Assembly (NCBI RefSeq): GCF_011516925.1
Contig: NZ_WOTG01000002.1
Coordinates: 1-64,000, forward strand
Source: Acetobacter fabarum
GTDB lineage: Bacteria > Pseudomonadota > Alphaproteobacteria > Acetobacterales > Acetobacteraceae
Length of the DNA: 64,000 nt
Direction: 5' to 3'
Within the stretch, counting starts at the first letter, position 1, and each line of letters begins with the position of its first letter. Shown in pieces: positions 18,780 through 28,380 of this stretch. The notes under the pieces were generated by a model. That model saw only the letters and a list, made by a program, of their open reading frames with translations, had not been told where the DNA came from and searched no databases. The position numbers were made by a program, and so were the translations under genes.

Positions 18780-19919
18780 ATGGTACGTCTTGTCATGCTC
18801 TCGGTCGGGGCGTTCATATGGCTTGTGACCGAGGTCATGCCCATTGGGTTGCTGACCGATATTGCACAGGGGCTGCATGTATCCCCCGCGCAGGTTGGGC
18901 TGCTGGTTACAGGCTATGCCTGGCTGGTGGCGTTAACGGCCATTCCGCTAACATTGCTGACTTCTGGCGTGGACCGGCGGGTACTTGTGGCCAGCCTGCT
19001 GCTGCTGGCTGGCGGGGTGGATATAGCCTGCGCCTTTGTCACCAATTATGCGCTCATGGCCGTGCTACGCATTATGCTGGCATTGGGGCATGGTATTTTC
19101 TGGTCGGTTATTGCGGGGGTTGCGGTCCGTCTGGCCCCGGACATACCCGTGGCACGGGCCACAGGCTGGGCTTTTACAGGGGTTGCGGTGGGGTTTGCCG
19201 GGGGTATTCCCCTTGTATCCGCCATTGGGCAATGGCTGGGCTGGCGCGCGGCTTTTTTAACCTGCGGTGCAGGGGCTCTGGCGGTGTTTGCCGCAGCTCT
19301 GGTGCTGTTGCCCGCCATGCCGGCCCAGCGGCGGCGGCTGGACCTGCTGCGCCTGCTCCGCCAGCCCGTGTTCGTTTATATTGCCGTGCTGACAATGCTG
19401 GTGATTATCGCGCATTTTACGGCTTACACGTATATCATCCCGCTCCTGCAAACCATTCCGCATAGTCCTGAACGGCTTATTCCCGTTCTACTGCTGGTGT
19501 ATGGCGTTGCGGGGGTTGGCGGCAACTGGGTGGGGGGGCGGCTACCCTGTTCTGCCGGACGGCTGATTGGGGTAGCAACGGCGGCGCTTGTAGCCAGCCA
19601 CGGCATTATGGTGGCGGCAGGCTGGTGGCCCGGTCTGGTCTGGGTGGATATGGTTGTGTGGGGGATTGTTGGCGCGGTTATGAACATGGCCCCCCAGAGT
19701 TACGCCATGGAACTGGCTCCGGATGAGCGCGAGGCCGCATGCTCCTTTAGCGTGACCGGCTTTAATGCCGGTATTGGCGGGGGCGCTTTGTGCGGTGGGG
19801 TCGTGCTGGGTGCCGCCGGCCCTTACGCGGTGCTGGCATGGAGTGCGGGTATTGCTCTGCTTGCCCTGCTGGTGCTGTGGGCCGGACGGTTTGTGGTGAG
19901 TGGCAGAAAACAGGGCTGA
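18780..19919 (+). CDS. MFS transporter, SotB/AraJ-like sugar efflux type
   Basis: A 379-residue, twelve-helix MFS protein closely resembling SotB. Helix 1 contains AFIWLVTEVMPIGLL and is followed by DIAQGLHVSPAQVGLLVTGYAWLVAL, a pattern typical of the drug:H+ antiporter-1 sugar-efflux branch. The next loop reads LLTSGVDRRVLV. The likely role is export of sugars or related compounds. The start is unsure: ATG 18780 has a poor ribosome site and leaves almost no N-terminal tail, so an upstream start is possible (the frame is open back to 18663). The gene faces a convergent TonB receptor gene. Confidence 0.8.
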   Translation: MVRLVMLSVGAFIWLVTEVMPIGLLTDIAQGLHVSPAQVGLLVTGYAWLVALTAIPLTLLTSGVDRRVLVASLLLLAGGVDIACAFVTNYALMAVLRIMLALGHGIFWSVIAGVAVRLAPDIPVARATGWAFTGVAVGFAGGIPLVSAIGQWLGWRAAFLTCGAGALAVFAAALVLLPAMPAQRRRLDLLRLLRQPVFVYIAVLTMLVIIAHFTAYTYIIPLLQTIPHSPERLIPVLLLVYGVAGVGGNWVGGRLPCSAGRLIGVATAALVASHGIMVAAGWWPGLVWVDMVVWGIVGAVMNMAPQSYAMELAPDEREAACSFSVTGFNAGIGGGALCGGVVLGAAGPYAVLAWSAGIALLALLVLWAGRFVVSGRKQG

Positions 19920-19947
19920 ACGGGGTGTGCCCATTCAGCCCCGGTTG

Positions 19948-22242
19948 TTAAAACCCTTGGGATATACCGCACAGTATGGTCCTGCGCAGGCCGTATTGGG
20001 GTGCGGTAACACCAATGCCCGACCCATCACGCAGCATGTAGGTGTGGTCTCCCAGATTGATCACATCCAGCCTTAGCTGCGTATCCCCCTGCCATGCCGA
20101 ACCAAAGGTGTTGTGAATGGTCTGCACGGCAGAAAAATTAACGGTAGCATAAGGTGTTAATGCAAGCCCGTTGGGGATGCCGTTTGCATCATCATCCGCG
20201 CGCAGGCCACTACCATAGACCAGTGTGGCGGACAGGCGCAGCGGAGCACGGGTTTTGTGAAAAAATGTGTATGCTGCTCCAGCAGATGCGGTCCAGCGCT
20301 GGTCATGGTCCAGATGGACCCAGCGGCTGCTGATGTAGTCCAGTTCGCCCTGGTCAAAATTGAACTGCGCACTGGTAATTTTTTTACCAATGGCGCGTGA
20401 CCATGCAAAATTACCGTAAAGGGAGAGTGGGCCGCGGTCGTAGGAGGTGCTGACTTCGTACCCGTTTACCTGCCCATGGCGGTAGTTAAAGCCGCTCAGA
20501 ATAATGGGGGCGCCAAACTGGCCCTCATCAATCAGGTTCTTGGCCAGTTTATAATAGGCGTCAAAGGCAATATGCCAGCCGGGCAGAATGGTCTGGTCAA
20601 ACCCTGCGTCAAAATAATGGTCGCGCTCGGCACGCACTTTGCTGTTTGTGAGCGAATTGGGTGCGCCACTGGTGCCGTATAGATGAGTAAGCGATGCCCC
20701 GCTTACAATTTCAAACGGTGGGGGAGTAAAATAGCGCGAGTAGCCTGCGTGCAGGGTGCCGTTTTTCCATGGTTTCCACACAAGGTTTACACGCGGGCTA
20801 AACTGGTGTTCGGCGGTGTATTCGCTCACGCCGTCAAAACGCAGGCCGTAATTGATGGTCAGGTTACGCAAGGGGCGCCATTCGTCCTGCGCGTACACGC
20901 CATAAACCATGCCGGTTTTGCCGCTGCTGTCATACACATTAAAGGGGTTGGGGCCGTATGTGGGCGGGGTGCTGCCAATATTGGTCTGTGGGAAAACGGT
21001 TGATGTGGTGCTCGAAACATTGCGTTCCACAAAAACCTGAAACCCGAAGCGCACAGTATGGTCGCGCGCTGCGCGCCAGGTTACGTCGTGCTGGGTGCCG
21101 GTGGAAAAGACCGAGCGCGCGGCCCGCTGGGCATTGCCAAGGTAGAGCAGGTCCCCCGTGGGGTCGGGGGAGTAGCGCAGGGAGCTGTAGCGGGTAAAAA
21201 CGGAATCCTGTAGGCTAAAAGCCCCGATTTCCTTTTGCAGGGCCAGCACGGCAAAGTCGGTAATCTGCTTTTGGTGTTCGTTCAGGCTATCGCTGTTGGT
21301 AGTGGCCCCTGCGGGGGGTGTGTAGTTTTGGCTCCAGCTATCGGGCGTTAGGCCGGGGTTGTTAGGGAGCTGGTATTCCGCGTTGGAAATGCCTGCAATC
21401 AGGCTGATCCGCGTATCTTCATCCACCGTATAACGGGCATGGCCCAAAAAGTGGTACTGGTTGCTCAGGTCATGCGGGGCGTTAAATGAGCTTGTGGTGT
21501 TTTCTATGCCCACGCGGTCATGCACAAAGTCCGCCGTGGCAAAAAAATCCCACTTTCCTTTATGAAAACCATATTGCAGGGAAGGGAAGAAGTAATCCCG
21601 CGCCCCACCGTAAATGGACAGGTTCCCCCCTGCATTGGTCGTGCCGTTTTTGGTGGTAATATCCACCACGGCAGCCTGCAGGAAGCCAAACTGGCTGGGC
21701 AGCGCGCCTGTGGTCAGGGACATGTTATCGGCAAAGCGGGTCATCAGTGCCTGCCCGAATACGCTCAGCCCTTCGGGTAGCTGCACGCCATCAAGGCGGA
21801 ACTGCACTTCGTTATGGTCCCCGCGCACATGGATCTGGCCGTAACTGTCCTGCGCAACCCCCGGAGCTTGCAAAAGAACCTGATTAAGCGGGGCGTTATC
21901 CCCACCGGGAATATTCTCCAGCGCCTGACGGCTGAAATGGTACACGCTGGCCCCCGTGGTGGGCGACAGCTCGGAGCGGGCACGGTCCAGATGTGCGGTT
22001 ACAATAACCTGTTCCGCCTCATGCGTGGTGGAGTGGGGGATAACCTGCACGGTTTCCGCCCCTTTGCGCACGGGCTTTTTGGCTGTGGCTGGTGTGCCAG
22101 TGCCTGCAAGTGTGCCTGTGGTTGTCGTGGCTGTGACCTGCGTGGTGGTCGTGGCCGTCTGGGCTGCTGCTGCATGGCCTGTTGCCAGCAGGCTGCTCAA
22201 AAAAGAAGAGCAGAGGAGAAGACCAGATGGTCGGTAGGTCAT
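19948..22242 (-). CDS. TonB-dependent outer membrane receptor
   Basis: A 764-residue receptor. A signal peptide (to about residue 26) leads into a low-complexity Thr/Ala-rich linker, then a plug domain (about 95-220: QVIVTAHLDRARSELSP, GVAQDSYGQIHVRGDHNEVQFRLDGVQLPEG), then a 22-strand-type barrel. The plug starts with a TonB-box-like EQVIVTA. There is no STN domain, so it should not signal through a sigma factor, unlike the receptor at 40-43 kb. The ligand is unknown. ATG 22242 has AGGCGG upstream; the longer frame to 22311 is less likely. The preceding 70 bases are very AT-rich and probably contain the promoter. Confidence 0.85.
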   Translation of the reverse strand: MTYRPSGLLLCSSFLSSLLATGHAAAAQTATTTTQVTATTTTGTLAGTGTPATAKKPVRKGAETVQVIPHSTTHEAEQVIVTAHLDRARSELSPTTGASVYHFSRQALENIPGGDNAPLNQVLLQAPGVAQDSYGQIHVRGDHNEVQFRLDGVQLPEGLSVFGQALMTRFADNMSLTTGALPSQFGFLQAAVVDITTKNGTTNAGGNLSIYGGARDYFFPSLQYGFHKGKWDFFATADFVHDRVGIENTTSSFNAPHDLSNQYHFLGHARYTVDEDTRISLIAGISNAEYQLPNNPGLTPDSWSQNYTPPAGATTNSDSLNEHQKQITDFAVLALQKEIGAFSLQDSVFTRYSSLRYSPDPTGDLLYLGNAQRAARSVFSTGTQHDVTWRAARDHTVRFGFQVFVERNVSSTTSTVFPQTNIGSTPPTYGPNPFNVYDSSGKTGMVYGVYAQDEWRPLRNLTINYGLRFDGVSEYTAEHQFSPRVNLVWKPWKNGTLHAGYSRYFTPPPFEIVSGASLTHLYGTSGAPNSLTNSKVRAERDHYFDAGFDQTILPGWHIAFDAYYKLAKNLIDEGQFGAPIILSGFNYRHGQVNGYEVSTSYDRGPLSLYGNFAWSRAIGKKITSAQFNFDQGELDYISSRWVHLDHDQRWTASAGAAYTFFHKTRAPLRLSATLVYGSGLRADDDANGIPNGLALTPYATVNFSAVQTIHNTFGSAWQGDTQLRLDVINLGDHTYMLRDGSGIGVTAPQYGLRRTILCGISQGF

Positions 22243-22413
22243 AATTACATGCCGCCTGAATTGGAGTGAGCCAAGGGCCGCATAGCTATTAGTTATAATA
22301 TAACATAACAATCAAATTATGCGCTGCACCGCAAACAGGACCAACCTCTGTTGCATTTGTGCAACGCAGGGCAGACCCACCCCAAACAGTGCTCTATACA
22401 GCACCATGCCATA

Positions 22414-22460
22414 CAAAAACGCCTCTCCCCCACAAGGTGGCGGGGGAGAGGCGTTTGAAA
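22414..22460 (-). terminator. Rho-independent terminator of the SDR gene
   Basis: Inverted repeat AACGCCTCTCCCCC / GGGGGAGAGGCGTT; read on the minus strand it ends in TTTTTG. It lies about 20 nt beyond the SDR stop codon and upstream of the TonB receptor gene, so it isolates the two. Confidence 0.8.
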
Positions 22461-22480
22461 AAATCCTTATTATAAAAAGG

Positions 22481-23254
22481 TTATTTGGTTGTGTAGCCAC
22501 CGTTGACCAGAATGGTCTGCCCTGTCATCCACCAGCCATCGGACACCATAAAGCGTACATGGGGCACAATATCTTCCACCTCTGTCAGCCCTGTCTGGCT
22601 GAAGGGGGAAAGTGCTGCGGCACTCTTGTGGTAGGCAACGGCCTCTGGCTCCTCCTGCCCGTAAAAGAACGGGGTATCCATGGGGCCAGGCCCAATGGCG
22701 TTGACCGAAATACCGCGTGCTCCCAGTTCCTTGGAGGCAGCGCGGGTAAAGTGCTCCACGGCTGCCTTCGCACCTGCATAGGTGCTGTAGAACGGGGTGT
22801 AAGCACCAAGCAGGGAGGTCACAATGCTGAGTAGTTTGCCGTTGTCGTTCAGGTGTTTGCCGGCTTCGCGGATAAACTGGAACGCCACCTTTGTGTTAAT
22901 GGCGAACATGGCATCGTATTCTTCATCCGTTGTGTCGGCTATGGGCTTTTTGAGCACTTTGCCCACGGTGTTGATCGCTATGTCCAGCCCCCCCGTCATC
23001 TGCCGGGTTTTTTCAAACAGATCCGCCATGGCTCCGGGCTGGGTCAGGTCCGCCTGAATAACAAAGGCTTTTGCGCCAACATTGCGCACAGCTTGCGCTG
23101 TGGCCTTGGCATCTGCCTCGGTTGCGGAGCTGTTATAGTGAATGACAACCGTTTGGGCGCCATGCCTTGCCAGATCACGGGCCACCATTCCGCCAAGGTT
23201 TTTGGCGCCACCTGTGATCAGAACGGTTTTGCCGGTTATGCTGTGTGTGGTCAT
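22481..23254 (-). CDS. Short-chain dehydrogenase/reductase
   Basis: A 257-residue classical SDR. The cofactor motif is TGGAKNLGG (residues about 14-22), with a basic and polar loop favouring NADPH. NTVGK replaces NNAG, the catalytic serines lie in IVTSLLGAYTPF, and the YxxxK pair is intact in YAGAK. The C-terminal TGQTILVNGG block is typical of SDRs that act on sugars, polyols or ketones. The substrate is unknown. A LysR regulator is transcribed divergently 150 nt away and probably controls it. Confidence 0.85.
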   Translation of the reverse strand: MTTHSITGKTVLITGGAKNLGGMVARDLARHGAQTVVIHYNSSATEADAKATAQAVRNVGAKAFVIQADLTQPGAMADLFEKTRQMTGGLDIAINTVGKVLKKPIADTTDEEYDAMFAINTKVAFQFIREAGKHLNDNGKLLSIVTSLLGAYTPFYSTYAGAKAAVEHFTRAASKELGARGISVNAIGPGPMDTPFFYGQEEPEAVAYHKSAAALSPFSQTGLTEVEDIVPHVRFMVSDGWWMTGQTILVNGGYTTK

Positions 23255-23404
23255 GTCTGTGCTGCCTTAGCTGGTGCAAACAGGCGCTGGCCCGTTTTTT
23301 CTGTCCGGGCACAGTATCATTTGTAAATTACCAATAAAGCGGCGGAATATGATAAGACCTGTCAGCTTTTACGAATAATCCGGGGTGGGGCAGGGGGCAG
23401 GCCA

Positions 23405-24310
23405 ATGGACCGTATAGATCAATGCCGCATATTTGCGCGCGTGGTGGAAACGGGCAGTTTTACCCGTGCGGCAGAAACATTGGGCCAGCCACGCTCCACC
23501 GTATCGACCGCCGTGCAGGCACTGGAAGCACGGGTGGGAGCGCGGTTGCTGGCGCGTACCACCCGCTCCGTAACCCCCACCCCAGACGGACGCGCGTTTT
23601 ACGAACACTGCGTAAGGCTTGTGGCGGATATGGACGAGGCGGAGGACCTGTTCCGCCGCGAGCGCGGGCACGTGCGCGGCGTGCTGCGGGTTAACCTGCC
23701 TGCGCGTATTGGCCGCCTGATTGTTGCCCCAGCACTGCCGGAGTTTGTTGCGGCCCATCCAGATATTCAGCTTGAACTGGGGGTAACGGACAGGCCGGTA
23801 AACCTGACGGAGGAAGGGCTGGACTGTGTGCTAAGGGTAGGCACATTGCATGATTCAGGACTGATCGCGCGGCGCATGGGGCGTATGAGCCTGCTCAATG
23901 TTGCCAGCCCCGCCTACCTTGCCCGCCACGGCATACCCCAGACCCCGGCTGATCTGGCGCGCGATAGGCACGTTGCCGTGCGTTACATGTCCCCCGCCAA
24001 TGGGCGGGTGGAGGCATGGGAGTGGGAGGAAAACGGAACCCTCCACACGCTGGACCTGCCCGGCCCCGTAACCGTGAACAGTGCGGAAACCCAGATTGCC
24101 TGCTGTCTGGCTGGGCTGGGGCTTATTCAGGTGCCACAATATGATGTAAAGCCCTTGGTGCAGAGCGGGGAATTATGTGCGGTGTTGCCGCACTGGTGCG
24201 CGCCCGCCATGCCGGTAAACCTGCTTTACCCCCACAGGCGGCACCTTTCCTCCCGTGTGCAGGCTTTTGCCGGGTGGATGGAAGGGCTTTTGGCCCAGCA
24301 TCTGCTCTGA
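23405..24310 (+). CDS. LysR-family transcriptional regulator
   Basis: A 301-residue regulator. The N-terminal winged helix-turn-helix (residues 1-60) includes FARVVETGSFTRAAETLGQPRSTVS, typical of LysR proteins related to aldehyde/ketone-responsive regulators. A periplasmic-binding-fold effector domain runs to the end. It is divergent from the SDR gene, the usual layout for a LysR protein and its target, so it probably responds to a substrate or product of that enzyme. Confidence 0.88.
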   Translation: MDRIDQCRIFARVVETGSFTRAAETLGQPRSTVSTAVQALEARVGARLLARTTRSVTPTPDGRAFYEHCVRLVADMDEAEDLFRRERGHVRGVLRVNLPARIGRLIVAPALPEFVAAHPDIQLELGVTDRPVNLTEEGLDCVLRVGTLHDSGLIARRMGRMSLLNVASPAYLARHGIPQTPADLARDRHVAVRYMSPANGRVEAWEWEENGTLHTLDLPGPVTVNSAETQIACCLAGLGLIQVPQYDVKPLVQSGELCAVLPHWCAPAMPVNLLYPHRRHLSSRVQAFAGWMEGLLAQHLL

Positions 24311-24341
24311 CCCGCCATGGCAGCGGGCCAGTACGCAGGGT

Positions 24342-24944
24342 TCAGGGCAGACGGGGGATAATAACCGGATTTTTGGAGTTGGGGTCCGGGTTGAGTTCAA
24401 CCGTACCCGACTGGGAGGAGTAGGTGGACCCGGCGGACTGGTTGGGGCCCTTGGGCTCATGGAAGGCAGAAACAGGGCCAAACAGCAGGCTGCCTGTGTT
24501 TTTGTTCATTGTGCCTTCCGGCTGGCGGGAGCAGCCGCGGGTAATAATGGAGCAGATCCCGTCCGAGCCAATCAACTCATCATTATTGCCGGTGTAATGC
24601 ACATCCGCCACCCGGTCATGGTCCAGCCGGATCACGGCGGAGCAGGTGGTGCCACCCCCACCCCCAAGCTGGTTGATGGTGGTGACAATATCCCCCACCG
24701 GAATAAGGGTGGAGCCCCCATAGCTGGGCTGCGGCTGTGTGCCGTTATAGATAAAAATCTGTGTTGTATCGTTTAACTGCTTTGTGGCGGAGGGTAGGCC
24801 CGCGCAGGCTTGCAGGTCGTATGATGTCATGCCGATCATGGTAACCTGCGCCTTATGCGCGGCACGCGAGTCAAAGTAACCGCACCCGCTCAACCCCAGA
24901 CAGAGGGAGGACAGGGCAAGGGTGTTTAAAAGACGACAGTTCAT
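24342..24944 (-). CDS. Putative lipoprotein, conserved in acetic acid bacteria
   Basis: A 200-residue protein with a lipoprotein signal peptide ending in the lipobox LSGC (Cys21). The mature part contains TMIGMTSYDLQACAGLP near its start and several cysteines (CSAVIRL, GICSIITRGC) that could form disulfides in the periplasm. The C-terminus is Pro/Asn/Ser rich. I recognise no enzymatic motif; the beginning recalls small lipoproteins that report pilus or outer-membrane assembly, but this is weak. Start ATG 24944 gives a proper signal peptide. It is convergent with the LysR gene. Confidence 0.6.
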   Translation of the reverse strand: MNCRLLNTLALSSLCLGLSGCGYFDSRAAHKAQVTMIGMTSYDLQACAGLPSATKQLNDTTQIFIYNGTQPQPSYGGSTLIPVGDIVTTINQLGGGGGTTCSAVIRLDHDRVADVHYTGNNDELIGSDGICSIITRGCSRQPEGTMNKNTGSLLFGPVSAFHEPKGPNQSAGSTYSSQSGTVELNPDPNSKNPVIIPRLP

Positions 24945-25335
24945 ATAAAGGCATATCCCAATAGCCAGACTTGGCGCATGCCCCCGCATGGCACACATTC
25001 CACACCCAGCCTACTGTGTTCTGTGCGCGCGATGCAAGGCGCAAACAAAGTGTAAAATAAAACCGTGCCAGTAAAATATGCTGTGTCCGCTATTATAGAT
25101 CGGGCACCGGGCAGTCCTGCCCTATGGGGGCGGTCGCTATAAATGCGTCCGTCGCAGTCTTGCCATCCGTGTTATATGCTTTCATCATAAGGGGTGTGGT
25201 CACTGGGTGTGGCATCTGTTGTGGATATAAAAATCACAAGTGACGTCTGCCCGTTTGCTTATTGCAAACATTGTTTTCAATATTGGGTGTGCTTGCCGCC
25301 CCACCTCTGGCCCCTGTAAGGGAGAACTGCCGGTT

Positions 25336-25881
25336 ATGTTGTTTTTGTTCCGCCATAAGGCGGCTGCGCTCTCCCCTTTCATGCTGTTGCTGCTGGGGGC
25401 GTGCGCCTATGTTACGCCCTCCCAGCCTGCGGCTCCGCCCTTGCCGGCGCTGGCAAAGCCAGCTCCGTTCAGTGCGGCGGATGCGGTTTTTGTGCAAAAG
25501 CTCAACACCATGGACCTTGCCCAGATTGGCATGGCCAACATAGCCAGGACCCATGCCGCCCGGAACGATATTGCCCTTGTGGGGGAGACGATCTCCAAGG
25601 ACATAGGCGCGCTGCAAGCCCGGCTGGCCAAGGTGGCTGCGGCCCATGCCCTGACCCTGCCTGCCCAGCCATCTGGCCCCGAACAAAAACAGATCGAACG
25701 CCTGCAACGCTGGCAGGGCGCCGCGTTTGACAGGCATTACATCCGCTACTTTACGGCTACACATGCCAAAATTAAGCCTGTGCTTGCCAGCCAGATTGCC
25801 ACCTCCAAAAACCCCGATCTGGTCGCAATCGCGCGGGATGTGCAGACCCGGCTGGCGGATTATCAGGCCGTCATGCGCTAG
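25336..25881 (+). CDS. DUF4142-family putative lipoprotein
   Basis: A 181-residue exported protein. A signal sequence ends near LLLGACAYV, where LGAC forms a lipobox. A helical DUF4142 domain follows: AADAVFVQKLNTMDLAQIGMANIARTH, then a long helix with DIGALQARLAKVAAAH and a final helix. DUF4142 domains resemble ferritin-like four-helix bundles and are common in the periplasm of alphaproteobacteria; their function is unknown. ATG 25336 has GGGAGA upstream. Confidence 0.75.
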   Translation: MLFLFRHKAAALSPFMLLLLGACAYVTPSQPAAPPLPALAKPAPFSAADAVFVQKLNTMDLAQIGMANIARTHAARNDIALVGETISKDIGALQARLAKVAAAHALTLPAQPSGPEQKQIERLQRWQGAAFDRHYIRYFTATHAKIKPVLASQIATSKNPDLVAIARDVQTRLADYQAVMR

Positions 25882-25987
25882 GGGCCTGCGGCCTGCCTGC
25901 ACGGGAAAGGTGCATGCAGTCTTTTATGAGGCTGTGAGTTGATAATGGCTTGCACAAAAACATGAAGCCCCGCAAAGGGCATGCACC

Positions 25988-27685
25988 ATGCTGACAATCG
26001 AATTCATTCTGCTGCTTTTACTGCTGACCGCTGTGAGCAGCCTGATAACCCTACGGTTCAAACAAAAGGTGCCGCAGCCCGTTATTCTGATCGCTCTGGG
26101 CGTTTGCGCCGGGCTTGCGGGCATGCATGTGCAGTTGCACCCCGAACTGTTCATGTTCGTGTTTCTGCCGCCTCTTCTGTTCGCGGATGCGTTTCGTATG
26201 CCCCTGCGCGAGTTTGGGGAGCTGCGTGGGCCAATCCTGTTTCTGGCCTTTGGGCTGGTGGTGCTCAGCACCCTGCTGTGTGGCTATGCCATTCACTGGA
26301 TTTTGCCGGTCATGAGCCTGCCGGTCTGCTTTACGCTCTCGGCCGCCCTGTCCCCCACAGATACGGTTGCCGTGTCCAGCCTGATCAAAGGCAGGCGGGT
26401 GCCGACCCGGCTGTTGCAGCTTTTGTCGGGCGAGGCGCTGTTTAACGATGCCTCGGGCCTTGTCTGCTTCCGTTTTGCCATGGCCGATGCGCTTACGGGT
26501 GAGTTCTCCTACCAACAGGCGTTTGGCACGTTTTTGCTGGTGGCGTTCGGGGGGCTGGCCATTGGGGGGATTGTCGCCTGGGTTGCCGCCCGCCTGAACA
26601 AGATGCTCACCCGCTCCGGGTATGATGAAACCCAGTCCCAGATTGTGCTGGTGCTGCTTCTGCCGTTTTTAATGTATGCTCTGGCGGAAGCCATGGGGTG
26701 TTCGGGCATTCTGGCCGCGGTTGCCGGCTGTATGGTGGTCAAGCTTTCAGGGATTGTGGAAGATGCTTCCACCAGCACCCGCCTGCAATCCACCACGGTA
26801 TGGACCATGGTCAGCTACGTGTTTAACGCGCTGATCTTTCTGTTCCTTGGCTTGCAGCTCCCCAACCTGTTGCAAAGTGCGCATACGCTGGTGCTGGCCC
26901 AGCATGTGGGCATGTGGCGGCTGGGGCTGCTGGTGGTGCAGATTTACTGCATTATGCTGGTCATGCGGTTTATGGGGGTCTGGCTGTCCATCGCCTGCCG
27001 CTGGGCTTCCGCACGGATCAACCACATTCCGTTCGAGGCCACAGGGTTTGCGGCCAGCCTGCTGCTGAGTTTTGCCGGGGTGCGTGGTGCGGTTACGCTG
27101 GCGGCGGTGCTGTCCCTGCCTACGGGGGAGGATGGCACAATGTCCTTCCCCACGCGTGAAGCCGTGGTGGTTATTGCCGCGGGGGTTATTGTGCTTTCCC
27201 TGCTGGTTGCCAGCGTGATTATTCCCTTATGCCTGAAGTTTATCCCGGCCGAACTGGTGGATAAAAATGCGCAGGAGGAAAACATGGCCCGCCAGCGGCT
27301 GCTGCGTGCCGCGCTGGACCTGCTACGCAAGGCCGAAACCATGCCCGCTATAGAAACCCCGCCCGAAACGGAGGAGGAGAAAGCCGCTCTGGAGGCCGCA
27401 CGTGTGGAGGTTATTGCCCGCCTGACCAAGCTCTACCAGACCCGGCTGGAGCAGGAGGACGCCACCCCCCGCATTGCCCAGGCCGACAGGCGCAACGCCA
27501 TACGGCATGCCCGTATGGAACTGGCCCTGCGCCTGCAAATCCTGCGGGCCGAACGCCAGACCATGCGTGAACTGGTGGCCCAGCAGGATATTAATGACCA
27601 GACAGAGTGGAAGTTACAGCAAGAGCTGGATTACGAGGAGGAAGTGATTCACGCCCTCGCCCAGCGCCTCCCCAGGGAGGTCTGA
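25988..27685 (+). CDS. Na+/H+ antiporter, CPA1 family
   Basis: A 565-residue monovalent cation:proton antiporter. About twelve helices occupy residues 1-420; the family landmarks FLPPLLFADAF, SPTDTVAVSSL and LSGEALFNDASGL (with the ion-binding Asp) are clear. A C-terminal cytoplasmic tail of about 140 residues is helical and charged, as in bacterial NhaP/YjcE-type proteins. It exports Na+ or K+ and helps regulate internal pH, which suits an acid-producing host. It is the last core gene before the island: the IS-type terminus starts about 35 nt after its stop. Confidence 0.9.
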   Translation: MLTIEFILLLLLLTAVSSLITLRFKQKVPQPVILIALGVCAGLAGMHVQLHPELFMFVFLPPLLFADAFRMPLREFGELRGPILFLAFGLVVLSTLLCGYAIHWILPVMSLPVCFTLSAALSPTDTVAVSSLIKGRRVPTRLLQLLSGEALFNDASGLVCFRFAMADALTGEFSYQQAFGTFLLVAFGGLAIGGIVAWVAARLNKMLTRSGYDETQSQIVLVLLLPFLMYALAEAMGCSGILAAVAGCMVVKLSGIVEDASTSTRLQSTTVWTMVSYVFNALIFLFLGLQLPNLLQSAHTLVLAQHVGMWRLGLLVVQIYCIMLVMRFMGVWLSIACRWASARINHIPFEATGFAASLLLSFAGVRGAVTLAAVLSLPTGEDGTMSFPTREAVVVIAAGVIVLSLLVASVIIPLCLKFIPAELVDKNAQEENMARQRLLRAALDLLRKAETMPAIETPPETEEEKAALEAARVEVIARLTKLYQTRLEQEDATPRIAQADRRNAIRHARMELALRLQILRAERQTMRELVAQQDINDQTEWKLQQELDYEEEVIHALAQRLPREV

Positions 27686-27718
27686 CCCGGCAGGTATCCA
27701 TAGGCGGCAGGACTGCCT

Positions 27719-27945
27719 GGGCTCAGATCTCTTGAGGGGACCGAAGATGAGCGACCTGCATGGGCTGGCGGACGAGCAGATGGATTGTCTGGGGTCTTTT
27801 TTCACGAAGAACCATGGCAAACCTCACGTTGATGACCATCGTGTGTTGAGCGGGATCATTCTCGTGAACCGAAATGGTCTGCGCGGGCGTGATGTCCTCT
27901 CCCCGGGAATACGGTCCACACAAGACGCTCTACAACCGCTGGAAT
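27719..27945 (+). mobile_element. IS5-family remnant: left terminus and frameshifted transposase N-terminus
   Basis: The sequence GGGCTCAG at 27719 matches termini of two related remnants in this window. From ATG 27747 the frame reads MSDLHGLADEQMDCLGSFF, then GKPHVDDHRVLSGIILVNRNGLR, the N-terminus of IS5-family transposases. A frameshift near 27890-27900 follows, after which EYGPHKTLYNRW continues in another frame to about 27944. Everything beyond is lost and an unrelated IS piece begins. It marks the left border of the AT-rich island. Confidence 0.8.
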
Positions 27946-27958
27946 GTTACGGGGATAT

Positions 27959-28312
27959 TCATCTGCATGATGCAGAAGAGCCCGTATACTGCTGTCTTAC
28001 ACTGTAGAACGCCTGACCTTTCTTCAGAAAACCGGTCTCACCGATGATAGGGGCGCTACCTGCAGTGCCCAGATGCTCGACCACATGCTCCTTGAAGACA
28101 TCACGCAGGGATCGGCATCCCACTGCCCGCAAACCCAGAAGCGCCTGTTGCCGCCATGGAGCGGGATATCCTGCGGCTTCCGCACGCATCCATCCCGCCT
28201 TGCGTGGTTCATTGCCAATTAGAACGTCAAGGAAGGCGCAAGTAGAAGCAGCAACATGCTTCTGCGTAAACAACGGTGCGATCTGCCCCCTGTTTATGGA
28301 GAGGATGAACAC
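27959..28312 (-). pseudogene. IS701-family transposase, N-terminal fragment
   Basis: The minus strand codes for a fragment containing IAPLFTQKHVAAS, then GWMRAEAAGYPAPWRQQALLG, and ends with VVEHLGTAGSAPIIGETGFLKKGQAFYSVRQQYTGS. This is the N-terminal part and first catalytic Asp region of IS701-type transposases, where the usual DETGF reads GETGF, so the catalytic Asp is lost. The rest of the transposase is missing because the fragment abuts the IS5 remnant to its left. It is non-functional. Confidence 0.75.
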
Positions 28313-28380
28313 CCCAGTATAAAAATATCGCTCCGCGCAAGATGAAGATAAATATAAAATATTTAAAATAAATAATTATA